From positions 59,337,537 through 59,401,536 of the forward strand of contig OX345636.1 of the NCBI GenBank assembly GCA_947044365.1: a stretch of 64,000 bases of DNA, written 5' to 3'. Below are positions 47,984 through 61,900 of the stretch, piece after piece (the first letter of the stretch is position 1; each line of letters begins with the position of its first letter). This stretch comes from Petrosia ficiformis (Eukaryota; Porifera; Demospongiae; Haplosclerida; Petrosiidae). The position numbers were made by a program, and so were the translations under genes. The notes under the pieces are model-generated. The model was not told where the DNA came from. It ran no database searches and worked only from the letters and a program-made list of their open reading frames with translations.

Positions 47984-50900
47984 CAAACACCTGAGACAAT
48001 GGAAAAATGAAAAATGAGAGTGTATATCACGATAATGTAGTAATACTCCACTCTCTATACAGAATAACCGGATATATCACTACTGTAACAGTCACTACTG
48101 TCACGTACATTAGTCACTACTGTCACATTAGTCACTACTGTCACAGTAGTCACTACTGTCACAGTAGTCACTACTGTCACAGTAGTCACTACAGTGACAG
48201 TAGTCACTACAGTCACAGTGGTGACTACTGTCACACTAGACTTTCAATATAGTAATAGTACATTGTAGTCACTGACACCACTATTGTTACTTCTGTGATA
48301 ATAGTCACTATTGTCACAATAGTCACTATTGTCACAATAGTCAGTATTGTCACAATAGTCACTATTGTCACAATAGTTTAGTACTGTCAGTATTATCTCA
48401 GCATTTTATTGTCAGTTATATGTTTTCAGAGTATTGTGATAATGAACATTATAATATATAAAGTTGTTACAACCCAAGAGAATTCTTGGAATTAACGTTT
48501 TTTTCTCCAAGATGATAAATTTGTGTTCCTCTTTGTTGATTGCTTTGAGGTGGATAGGGAAGGCTGCTCACTTTCCTATTTGTTCCTTAGTCACCAACCA
48601 TGCTTATCACGTTGCTGATGCAACAATTGTAGGAACCCAAATGGTCAATGGCACAACAACAACTAAGACTAACTACAAGAATTCACCATAGATATAGGGA
48701 TCAAAAACAACCATTCAAAGGGTGACCTTATACACAATGTGTTGATGAATCTCATGAAGTACCTTTGCATGGTTCATTGTCATCCATTGAACATTGTATT
48801 ATAAAAAGTAATGTTATTTTCATGTTTATCCATGGCATTGATTATATCCCTGAAACAGTGAGCTGTATTTTCTCATTTATTATTAAGCTGACTAAAACAA
48901 TATCATCTGTTGGATTTCCTATTTATCAAAGATCTAACACAATCATTAAAAGTGTGTTAGAAAGATTTTGTAAGCATTTCATTATTTTGCAGAAACTCCA
49001 ACAGAATTAGTTAGAGATCATTAATCTAACCCTATTTACTGAACATGAACATTCATATACTATGTACACCTTTCCTTGTATTTCTTCAAATATGAACAAT
49101 TTAAATGATTCCATGTTTAGTGATACAGTCTAGCTACTTTGTATTCTTATCTTTAAAGCAGTGATTAGTATGATTAGTCAATAATGACATTTGTAACTAC
49201 TATCACTGTAGTCACAATTGTGACATTGAGAGTAAAAAGATGGAGTGCCATGTTGAATAATTATAATGATGTATATACTGTAGTACATGTATACAGTTGT
49301 ACATGTGTATATAATATTAACAATGATAATTCTATCGCAACAGTATAGTAAGTATTCTAACTACATTGTGTGTACATGTATCAGTACTATCACTATTGTG
49401 TTGTGACTATTATGATATGTCAGCAGTGACTACTGCTACTATTTTGAGTAGTGACTACTGTAAGTATGTAGTGGTTGATACAATGGTAATATCAATAATG
49501 ATATATGGTTACTAATATCTAGTGACCACATTACTGTGACATGGCATTGTTCCTTATGTTTATGAATATACATGTAGTGTCTAATGTGACAGTAGTGACT
49601 GTAGTGACAATAGTGATGGTTGTGATAGTAGTAATGAGTACTGTGACCAGTGACATTAGTGACTACTGTGACAGTATTGACTTGTGTGACAGTAGTCACT
49701 ATTACATGTAAACTTATGTTCCTATTTTGACTATAGTGACTATTGTGACAGTAGTGTCTACTGTGTGAGTATTCATAACTATGGTCACTACTGTGACAAT
49801 AGTGACTATTGTGACAGTAGTGACTACTATGAAATTTGTGTCAGTAGGGTCTATAATGACAATAGTGATATTATTACTATCGTCATTATGGTGACAATAG
49901 TGACTGTTGTGACAATAGTGACTAATGTGAAAATAGTTGCCAATATAGCAATAGTGATGTTAGTGACTGCTCTTACTATTGTTAGTGACAGTAGTGACTA
50001 TTGTGATTATTAATTGACAGAGCTCCCTGTATTTAATAATTTTCTTAACTATAAATGTAAATGTGTAAGTGATACAAGCGTAATTGTGTATAAGGACCAT
50101 GGAAAGTAGGTGTTCAATGTACGTGTGAGATGAGTTCTCTGACCATAGGAAAGCATGTGGAAATGCTATATGTATGTTCACACATGTATATGTACATACA
50201 CAAAACCTCTAGTCACTTCATTTTTGGGAATAATTTCCTTTTGGCGTTTGTCACACATAGATTAATTATTGTCTTTTTCTTTTTTCATCAATATTACTGA
50301 AGTGTTACATGTACACTGTACATGTACATGTATTTAACGAGTTCAGACTTGTTTTAGCTCTAAAATTTTGTATTTTACACATCAGCTTTTTTTTATAAAA
50401 CCAACATAATGAGCAGGGTTGGGGCTGATTACACAAGTGTGATTACGATTATGATGAGCCAGAAAAGTTTCTGAATAATTATGATTACGATTACATACCA
50501 AAACTTCAGATTATGATTATGATCATGATTACTGTAGCATGATTACACACACTATGATTATACTATACCACTGCTTTCATTTTCACAAGTGAAGTGTGTT
50601 TGGTGATTGTCTTATTCAAACCAATAATGTCAATTCTTTTCAAAATTGCACCGTATAAACATCAGTTTTTCAAAAAGGGTGGATTAAGTTAAACATTAAG
50701 TACAACTACATGTACCTGTGTTTGCATGATTACATTTTATCGTTGGAATGATTACAGTACTGGTTTAATGGGATTATGATTATGATTATGAATACGCCAA
50801 TTTCAAGTGATGTGATTATGATTATCATATAGTAAAAAGTGTAGTCGATTACAATCGATTACGATTATAATCGCAATCGGCCCCAACCCTGAATTAATGA

Positions 50901-53900
50901 CTATTCTCACTCTCATTGAACTTGCACACAAGCATAGGGTGTCTTATTATATAGGTCACATTCTCTGGTTATGAATATACATGTGTACATGTAGAATATA
51001 CACATGTACATGTATGACTTTAGTGGCATGTCAAATGTGATGTTGGACAAAAGAAAGTAACATCCTACCACACCTAAATGTAGTAACCAGTAACCACACA
51101 CCATTTGGGGTGACCCAACCCCCTGATGCTATTTAATGACAATAGGTATACAGTTTATATTTCATACAATTTTTTACATGATATTCATCAAATATTTCAT
51201 TGTCATTTATAAAAACAGGTTGAATTGGATAATAAAAGGTGTTTAATGACATGTATAGTACATGTACATACAGGAAAGATGTTTATTACAATAGATACAA
51301 TATAGAAGCTGTACTCACTTTATAATATTATACTAATAAGATTATGATACGTAAGTATATTATACAGTTTACCTAAACCAATAATAGAGTGTAATTATAA
51401 TGGTTACGTGTACATGTATGTATACTGAATTGTGGTGTTGGACATGTATGTCCTTTCTTTAAGAGTGAATATAATTATAATGATATTCATTGTAACATCA
51501 AGTGTCAGTTGGGTCAGTCCAAAAGGGTGTGGTTACTGGTTACTGCATTTGGGTGTGGTTTGATGTTACTTTCTTTTATTCATCATCACATTTAACATGC
51601 CTCTAAAGTCATGATGTACAAGTATGTGTGACAAACACAAAAAGGAAATTGTTCCCCACAATAAAGGGACTAGAGTTTTTGTGTATGTACATGTACACAT
51701 ATAGTGTATATAACATTTCCACGTGCTTTTCTATGACCAGAGAATCCATCCCACATATACATTGGACATTTAATTTCCATTGTCCTTATATATAATTACA
51801 CGTGTATTACATTCATGTATAGTTAAGGAAATTATTAAATTCTGGGAGCTCTGTCAATTGATAATCATTAAATATAATAAGTAGGAAATGTTATTATAAT
51901 TATAATTTCCAACACCACAATATTTATATTATTACTGACTCAACCTCCTGATGTCATATACTTATATATGAATAGTAGTATATAGATAATAATGTACATG
52001 TATAGTGAGAAGAATTCAATATCTGTGAATATAAAGACATACATGTACCCACATGTTCAAACCATACTCACATACATGAAACACACTCCATTGGTCTTGT
52101 GTTCTATACTCAGACTGTGAATATAATGACCTTTAATTTCTTTGTGTATGTAAATATTTAGCCAAGTCATTATATACATGTAACCATTATAATTACACTC
52201 TATTACTGGTTTATGTAAACTGTATAATATACTTATGTATCATAATTTTCTAACTATAATTATTAGGGCTGGGAATTGGCTCAGATTCTGAAATCGATTA
52301 TCACTAACTTCCAATCGATTCATAATCGATTAAAATCAGCGGAAGTAATTAGGCCAATTAAGTCAATTAATACAGGAAATGCCTCCCATTTGATGATCAA
52401 AAAGGCTTCCTGTCACTTCCATATTGAACATTATTTGCCATCACATGCTTAAAAAGTATGTCTTCTGGAATAATTAGCATAATTGATATCACAGACTATC
52501 AATATCAATTGATTAATCAATTAATCGTCCCAGCCCTAATAATTATTATAAAGTGAGTACACAGCTTGTATATTACATGTATGTATATCTATTACAGTAA
52601 ACCCCTTTTACATGTACATGTACATGTATTTCCTTAAACAGCTTTTTATTTTCAAATTCAACTTCTTTTTAATAATGGGATGATGAATATCATGTAACAA
52701 ATTGTATAAAATCTAAACTGTATACCTAGTCAATTCTAAATGATATAAATCAGAGATTTCTACGAGCTTTAACATTACCTACCTGACAAGTTTACAATCA
52801 TTCACATTTCTGCTTTTCTGACAGTAATGAAGCTTGATATCAACTTTTTATCCCTTCATTTTGAAACAGTTGATGTTAATGTGTATATGTATATCAGGAT
52901 AATGTATTAATACTCCACTCTCTATACAGAATAACCGGATCTATTGGGCCATTATGTATTCTGATGATGAGGAAGTGGAATCACTGATTAATGATTCCAA
53001 AACAGATATAAACTGGACTAACGAAGCTGATTATGTAAGTGTCATCCTATACATTAATAGTTAAAATATCATTTTTTATGATGTTTAATTATAATATTTA
53101 ATAGTTATAATGATTTAATAATTATTATTGAATATCCATTCTATTATGATGGTATATACTAGATATTATTATGAAATGTTATTTGTGGTAATATGATTGT
53201 GGATGTACTGACAAGGAATATTTCATTATTGTGAACATTGTCTTCATTATTTATGGAAATGTCTTATGAAGTTCCTTAACAATGTTTAATATTACTATTT
53301 TCGTTTCTCCCTTCCTATGATTGGTTCCATGATCAATGGGATAGACAGGAAATTATTGTTTGGTGAGGGGGAGAGGGGCTTACAAAAGGAAATAGGCATA
53401 TATAGTGTACTGTACTGCAATTTTTAGCTTATTAGTTATTCATGAGGGCATGCTTTTCACTACAAGCTGGTAAATTAATCCATGTACAATAATTATAATC
53501 TATTGAATTACGACACAAACAAACCAAATCAACATTATAATTGATGTATGTTATTATAAGAATTCAGTGTTTGGCAAAATGTTCATTTTAAATTAATTTA
53601 TTAACCTCATAGTCTACTGTTTCAAGTACTTGTAATTGTTTAGGTCAAATATATGATATAATCTAGTATTTATTCATACACACATTACCTTTATTGTCTC
53701 ACTAACATAAACACATACACTCACAGGGGTGGATACAGGATTTATTGTATGGTGGGGTTGATTCATAAAGGGCGTGGTAAATTAATTAACGAAAGAAAAA
53801 GGTCCTCTAACATCAATTTCTGGAAGATGTGCCTCAAATGTTGTTAAATGAAAGCCTTCAAAATGTCTTCTACTGGAATTCTCTCCTGGTAATGCATAGC

Positions 53901-55897
53901 TATCACAGCCATGTCTGAAAAGTGTTCTTCTGTGAATGAGGATCGTGTGTAAGTCTTTCAAAGTTCAAATGTTTGGGGGGGTTGCAACCCCACAAACCTC
54001 CCCCCCCCCTAAATCCGCCCTTGACTCATACAAACATGTATTTACAAACATACATACTCACACAAACATAATTCACACAAATATATACATACACATTGTC
54101 TATTCCTTTAATGATATAAAGTACCAATATACAATGTATCCGTAGAGGTGTTAGGATTGGGTTTAACAAAATTTCCTGTACACTGGCTACCTAAATTACA
54201 TAAAAATCCTTACGGAAAGAGATTTATTGCTGCTTCACATAAGTGTACCACTAAGGCATTATCTAAACTTCTTACCACATGTCTTACTACCATAACTACT
54301 CATTTTAAAGAATATTGCCATGGCATTTATAATAATACCGGTGTTAACTGTTTTTGGATACTTAATAATTCACAACAGGTCCTTGATAAACTTCACACAA
54401 TTAATCACTTTTCTAATGCAAAAAAATTTGATAGCTTTGATTTTTCTACACTGTATACTAGTATTCCACATATCTCTTTAAAATTGGCACTTACGGCTCT
54501 CTTACAGGAAGCATATAGAGTTAGAAATTGCATATACCTAGTTGTAAATACGTTTTGGTAAAGCATATTGGTCAGACATACATGTACCATCTAAATCTAA
54601 TTGTAGCAAAAATATTAAAGAGGATAAACTGATAGAAATGCTGGAATTCCTGATAGATAACATTTACATTAAAGTAGGTAAAGAAATATTTAGGCAGCAA
54701 GTAGGAATTCCAATGGGTACTGATTGTGCTCCTTTTTTAGCTAATTTATTTTTATTCTATTATGAATATAACTATATGAAAGATCTTATCAAAAGTAATA
54801 TACACTTAGCTAAACAGTTTCCTTACACTACCAGATATATTGATGATCTTTTAACATTAAATAATAATAGATTTACAAAAGTTATTCCTAACATATATCC
54901 TCCTGAGTTAGAACTCAAAAGAACTACTGAGAGTCCCACTATGCTATCCTATTTGGATATATTAATTACAATAGAAAATGAGAAATATCACACTACCATT
55001 TTTGATAAAAGAGACAATTTTGGTTTTAATATAGTTAACTTTCCACATTTATGCAGTAATATTCCCACTAAACCTGCTTATGAAGTGTATACTGTATTTC
55101 ACAATTAATTAGAATTGGTAGGATATGTGATTCCTTTAAAGATTTTGCACACAGACACTATAAGTTAACTAGTCATTTAATACAACAAGGTTTCTGGTAT
55201 ACTAAGCTATGTTTTACATTTAAAAGGTTTACAAAATACATGCACCTATTTTTTCTAAATTTAAATGTAATGTACGCAAGCATATAGAGGAAGGTATTTA
55301 CCTGCCGGTTAATGTAAGACTGAACAACTAGAAATGTGACTATTAGACGTGCTAGACATTGATTAGTACTTATTAGTGCTTTTTCACAATTATAATCAGT
55401 ACTAATCAGTACTTCTTTTGTGTGTTGCATGGGTAGACAGTGATGGCCAGCTGCTTTTGTAAGAGCAGGTGCTTAGCTTAGTGTGCCTCACTGATCTCAA
55501 ACCTTGCATATGTGACCAACTTGGGTTTGCGGCAGCTCTATGCTTCTCTTCTTGGTTTGCATTATGTTGTGTACTTGTTATTTAAGTGTACTATTTTTAT
55601 TGTTATTATTGTTATATGGACGCTGGATGAGTGGGGAGAGTTGGCTAGCCATCAAAGATCTTTAACCCACCATTCCCGGTTCTCAAGACTGGGCATTCAG
55701 TGTTCAATTTTACCATATTATTCTAAGCCATTGTGGCAGTTCCTCTTCTAAGCCATTGTGGCTGCTTATTTTCTAAGCCATTGTGGCTGCTTATTTTCTA
55801 AGCCATTGTGGCAGTTCCTTTTCTAAGCCATTGTGGCTGCTTATTTTCTAAGCCATTGTGGCTGCTTATTTTCTAAGCCATTGTGGCTGATTATTAT

Positions 55898-55950
<53 letters not shown>

Positions 55951-58900
55951 TTTAAGCCATAGTAGCTGCTCTAATGTTTAATGAAGCCATTGTGGCTGCT
56001 TGTTTGTTTGTTGTGTGTGTGTTTGTTTGCACCTTTTGCTAGCATGCTAGACACATGAATTTTCATGTAATTAATTAATGACTTACAGGTTAGTTAGAGT
56101 CTTGTTCTAAAACTCTTAAAGATAAATCACACACACATCTAGCCCCTCCCACTATTTAACTACTATACTATACTATTACTATTGTATCACTAACCTGTGT
56201 AAAGTAATTAATTATAAAGCATAGTTCTTTGTTGAATATCATTTCATGACTTCATGTGTTGTATTTTATAACTATTTCTGTTACAATTAGTGATATACTG
56301 AATCAGTATTTAATATGTTATGTTGTTTAGAAGCATGGGCCAAATTGGCTCAACAATGATTACTATATATGCCATTGGGAATACATCTTGAGCCAATTAA
56401 GTTAATGCTGTTAGTGACATTATAATAATAATTACACATGTAACTGTGCCATCTGGCCTAAAGAGAGAACTGTGCAGTGCATGCCAAATAAGAAGCTCTT
56501 TTGGCCAATGGTGCACCAGATAAGCTTATCATAAACACTGATATGTTATATTTATAGCATAGATCTGCCTGTGTTATCATGTACATATTCATGTTAGTGT
56601 TGTACTTATACTTGTATAGGTACATGTATAGGTGCCTCCTGTACCATGGTATAGGTAAATATAGGTATAGGCAAGTAGTATAGGGCAGATACAGATACTT
56701 TACAGACCAAGTTTTGAAACTTTATAGTACTATTTTACTGTTTTAGAAAAAGACTGATACAACAGTCAGAATCATATATTTTTTAGCTATTTCCATTTTT
56801 TTGTAGTTTGTGAGTTTCATTTTCCAACAGAAATGACTACATGTATATAGAGCAGTGCTAAAAATTAGGGATGCACGTGAACATATACTAGAACAAGTGT
56901 ATATAGAGAAAAAAAACATCCCTATGATTGCTTTACAAATTTATAAAAGTATCCCTATGACTGCTTTGTGGTGTCCAGCATTCAGTAATCATGGCTGACT
57001 ATCAAGCATGAAAGACAACAGCTTATTATAGTTATTATTTTGATTATCTACTCTCCTGACCTTTCAAAAGACCTTATAGAACTTTAGGAATATATGTCAG
57101 GCAGAATAGCTAGCTATTAGTTCCAGTTTCTAGGTAAGACTAAGCTACACAGCTTTCTTTCTGCTGGTGTGTAGAGCTTGATCGCGCGTTCTTTTACGTG
57201 CCACGCCCATTAATTGACTGAGCTCCCGGGAATGATGTAACTTCCTTAACTACGTATACAACGCGTACTCGTGTAGGTGACACAAACATATATATATATA
57301 AACATACATCGAACCCGTGGGAAAGCAATCATAGGGATGGCCCTACGGGCCATAAAAAGCAGTGAACACATGTTCATTGTGTACGTACATGTAGGAATAG
57401 GTATAGGTATAGGCAGTTTTAGTTGCCTATAATATCTGTATCTGAATTACAGGCAAAACCTAGTATAGGTACAACACTAGTACATGTATGTATGTATACA
57501 TACATGTATACATGAATCATCAATGTTCACATCTCCATATAGCCCCAGGTCATACATGTATAATATCATTAATCATTGAATGTGTACATGTGTATATACA
57601 TGATAACACATACAGGCCAGTGATTTGTACTGTGGAAGCCATCTAGAATGATGTGATCACCTTGTGGGATACTATGATATCTAAGATCAACAATTTCTTT
57701 GGTGTGTACATGTATTCCCCAGACTCCCCTAGTAATTGGTACATGGTTTGTATTAGAACTGTTGTGATATTCCAATATATTGATAAAAACTGATACAATA
57801 ATCTAGTTACTTCTCTCAGAGATTGATTATCAGTCAATCATGATATGACACATGCTGATCATATACACACACTTAGTTTAGAAAATAAATTAGCGACTAG
57901 TTCATCAACAGGTGACAATGATCTTCTAAAACCAAACAAGACTTCAAGAAGCAAGATTTGAGTGTATTTTGGTTTTAAAAGATGAGAAAGCTGGTTAGGT
58001 ACATTGTAGTTGATGATATAATGTGTTGTATATGTGTTTATCATTGTGTTATGAGCTTCAAAACACACAACATAATTACATTGTTGATCATATTGCAGTA
58101 TGGATGGGCTTTGATTCAGTGATACTATACCTGTATCAATTGTATTGAAATGATTCAAAAAATCATGGAAATTTCAGTAGCGATATTCAATCTAAAAAAA
58201 ACTTGTATTGCAACAGGTGTAGTTTTCATGTACAATATACACATTATTATTTTAATACACTGTTAAAATGTACTCTCCACTTTTCATTCACTTCCTACCA
58301 TCCTGAATTATAGTTATATTTCATTTACACTTGTATCTACATCAATACATTACCTATACTCTTATACAACTATAACAAGAAGTTGAGTTAACTGATTCTT
58401 ATAGTTACAAACAAGAGAAACTGATGTTGTATAAACAGTCCATAGAATTTGAGCTCAACTACACATTTAATAATCATAAACATTTACCTCACCATACAAA
58501 TATTTTATTATCATAATGTATTTTGTTAATTATTCAAGCTCCTTTTTGTTTATGCCAAAATTCTACTCAGAACACAGTTAGGATTCATTTCATTATGATT
58601 TCATATTCTGTATTCTGACTTGAGCACTATAAGTAATTGTGTATAGTAATTAAGACTATAATTATCTGTAATTATAATTAGTAATTATAGTAATCATTAT
58701 GATAATTAAGATTGTATGTAAAATACTTTTATTCATAAATAAAAGCATAATCAATAAATTGAAGAATCATTAATGTCCAGCTTTGCCAACAAAGTGTTAT
58801 GAAATCATTATGTGGTTGATTTGTGTATATATCAAAGTCTTTGATGGCAATCCTGGACAGAATTGAGCAAACAGATTATATGTAACTTCTGAACATTCTA

Positions 58901-61900
58901 CATAACACGATTTAAAACTATATCAATGCATAGAAACCCACAACTACCAATGTAGCAAACTTTGAAAACGTGCATATTTAATAAGTGAACATTGAAATTG
59001 TTTGTTTGATACTTAGCAACTATTTAACATACACTTGTCCCTAGGGAACGTATTCAACGTAGCAGTCTAGCAGAAGCCAACAACAAAAGAAACGTTAACT
59101 TTGGGAAAACGTGTGTAGATACTGTAAAAAACGAAATTTAAAAATTATACAGTTTGAATAGCGTTTCTACGGCGTTTTATCGTAGTACAGTTTGTACTAC
59201 GGTCGTAGTTCAAAGACGAAACATGAACTTTGTTTTGTTGTCTACTGTATATTCATTATTATTGATAATATCTAAAATGATGAAGTATATGTGTCTATGT
59301 GTGTATAAAATACTTGTTTGTCTAATTGAACCACTCCCCTGATTCATAAATAGCGAAGTCAAGTATGGATATGACATGATTTTATTATACACATGTGATA
59401 AGTATTTGTATATGTATAGTATCAATTGATATTATTATGAATAATATTTACCAGTGAAACTATTAATTATTACTAGTTTGTATAGTGTTTATTACATGTA
59501 CATGTATTGTTCTTATTTCATTATACAGAGACGGAGTTTACTGCATCAAGCAGCTTATTGTAATAAAGTGAGTATAGAAGAGATGATCTTAAAACTTGGT
59601 GCTAACATCAACGTACAAGATCTTGTAAGTGATTATATATTATTTGTTATACACATGTAATATAAGGGTTATAATATACAATTGAATACAATCATTAAGG
59701 TTACGGTACATATATACCAAAATCTGACAGTATTTATTTAAATGTAATATTAGAATAATATTTCAACTGACCAATGGCTGATACTAGCACTATATACATG
59801 CAGTTATAAATCAAAAATAAGTTCATCCAATACATATTTTGATGTGATCTCCAGGTAAATATTTTCTATAAAGCTATAGCTACATGTAGGTCATCATGTG
59901 ACATTTTTATTTTGCAAAACATTCAAGAGAAGCAGCAAATCATGATTATTCATGATTTGTATCCCGTAACCTTAAAGACAAAAGTTTCCAAACAAACTTT
60001 AACTATTAATTCAGACAGTCAATCAGTTCACAAACTTAAAACTAATATTAAACTTTATGGTTTCATTTGTTACTTGAAAGTTTATAAAAATAATGTATAC
60101 ATGTTATTATAGGATTTCCGTAAATTAGTCTCCTCTCCAGACTCCATAGTGCAAAATAGTCTGGTAATTTTGGCCAACATTCCTGTCACATGTAGTGACA
60201 TAGCCAATCAGATCCCTCAGTTTATTAATTGATTACATGACTTTTTTAATTCAAAAATGTCATATCAAAACCTGTAATAAACGAATCTGTAACAAAGGTT
60301 GTGAAGCATCCCAGATACCAGCCTTCTACTATCATCTGGAGAGTATGATTTAATTCAAGTAACAAACTTATAGATTGAAATATTTGTTATACAAGTACAA
60401 GTAGCTAGGTTGAGTTAATCATGTGACAGTCACCTGATTAGGACATCGTTGTGCCAACCATTGTGGAATGTTTTGTTCTACAGTGGGAATGGCATTCTGG
60501 CAATGTGACTATCTGTAAATGGTGTCATACTATAAGAGTGCTGTAACATTGTGGGGTGAGCCTGATAGCAAATTGTTCAGATAATTTCTGAGTATGCTGC
60601 TAAATAGAATACATGTATGTGGTATTATGTACGACATATACACATGTACATGTACATATAGAGTGATTTCAGTACCAACTCCCTAGTGTGGGAGTCACTC
60701 GTGCTTACCCCAATTATTAGATAGTATTTATACTTGTAACCCCATCATGACAACAGTTACAAGTATTACTAAACACATGTATTATAAACATGTATATTAG
60801 TAATCATATGATTATATGTATAGTAAACTAGTAGTTGATATAATCTCACAAGTTAATAGATTGTCTTGTACTGATATAATCAGCTTTTTCCTTCTTTATG
60901 CAGTACTTGTACATGTAGTTTATAAAGTGTCAAATATAATGTCAATTGAAATGTATTGTAGCCATTTATTCCAGGCCATCCTACATACATGTAGAGGATA
61001 CTACCATATCTAAAGCATTTGATTTCGATATTGATTTCATAGACATAGCCAGACCTTTAAGATTGGATGGGCCAGGCAAAGCATACATGTACATGTAGAT
61101 CGGCGCGCAAAGCATGCCGAAACAGTTTAGTGCTAATAAATTTGTGATGGGCGTGGTCTACCGTTCGTGGCCAGGCATACGAGTTCAGTTGGAGCTACTT
61201 CAACTGACCCTAGCTGAATCTGCCATTGCATGCTGGTTCCATCATCTTTAATACACATCTACATGTATATTCTTAAACTCTCTGATGTTCTTCGAGTGAA
61301 AAAACGATATTTATCACACAATAATTATAGTACAATGTAGCACTCTACCTTACACCACACCTCCTGTGCTACATGTAGCTACATCTATGATTGATTTCTC
61401 ATCAATCCTTGTACTGACTAACTCTCTGAAATAAGGACACCTTGCTGTTAATTTGTATATTATTTTTAGCTGGTTTAGAGTTATATCTATCTATACTATT
61501 ATAGTATAATGTTAGTTCACTTACAATCCAAGAACAGACAATTTCATCAATCGTAAATTTGTGATGACATGATTGTAGTTATTTTTAAATAACCACTGTC
61601 ATGTGACTAAAGTTATTTTTTTGATACCCTGGGATATCACACGATTGATCTCGTGCATTCTGTCAATGAAGTTTCTATGGTTAGATGCATATTTTACCAA
61701 CTAGCATATACAATAATATATTATATCATGGACAATTGATTAATAATAACTTACTACTTGACAATTATCTACTTTAATGATATCTGTCAGCCATCTTGAA
61801 GATCGTATAGACACTTGATAATAATAAATATATGTACGTGCTTATGAAGGCATCTTCATCTACATGTATATATATATTGGCAGTTATCATTATAATAAAT

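Larger units (their letters stand above)
46406..48073. repeat. Duplicated block, reference copy (unit U)
   Basis: Lies in intron 2 of the ankyrin gene. Parts recur at 50010-51143 (same orientation), 51144-51897 (inverted) and 51927-52940 (same orientation). Landmarks are AGCTCCCTGAATTTACTAAT, TTTGTCACACATAGATTAAT, ATGTGATGTTGGACAAAAGA and ACAGTAATGAAGCTTGATAT. Its right end reproduces the splice acceptor and first 11 nt of ankyrin exon 3. Confidence 0.85.

Noticed and set aside
48464..49010. Two ORFs of 75-81 codons in ankyrin intron 2
   Set aside because: No recognised domain or splice support. A short similarity to 62700 (CTTTGTTGATTGCTTTG-like) is too brief to call a family.
56325..56420. 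Possible extra ankyrin exon after TTGTTTAG
   Set aside because: The frame lacks the ankyrin consensus and has no good donor; the reported exons already join in phase 0.
57859..58158. 99-codon minus-strand ORF
   Set aside because: No motif, splice signals or related copy in the window; likely chance in AT-rich DNA.
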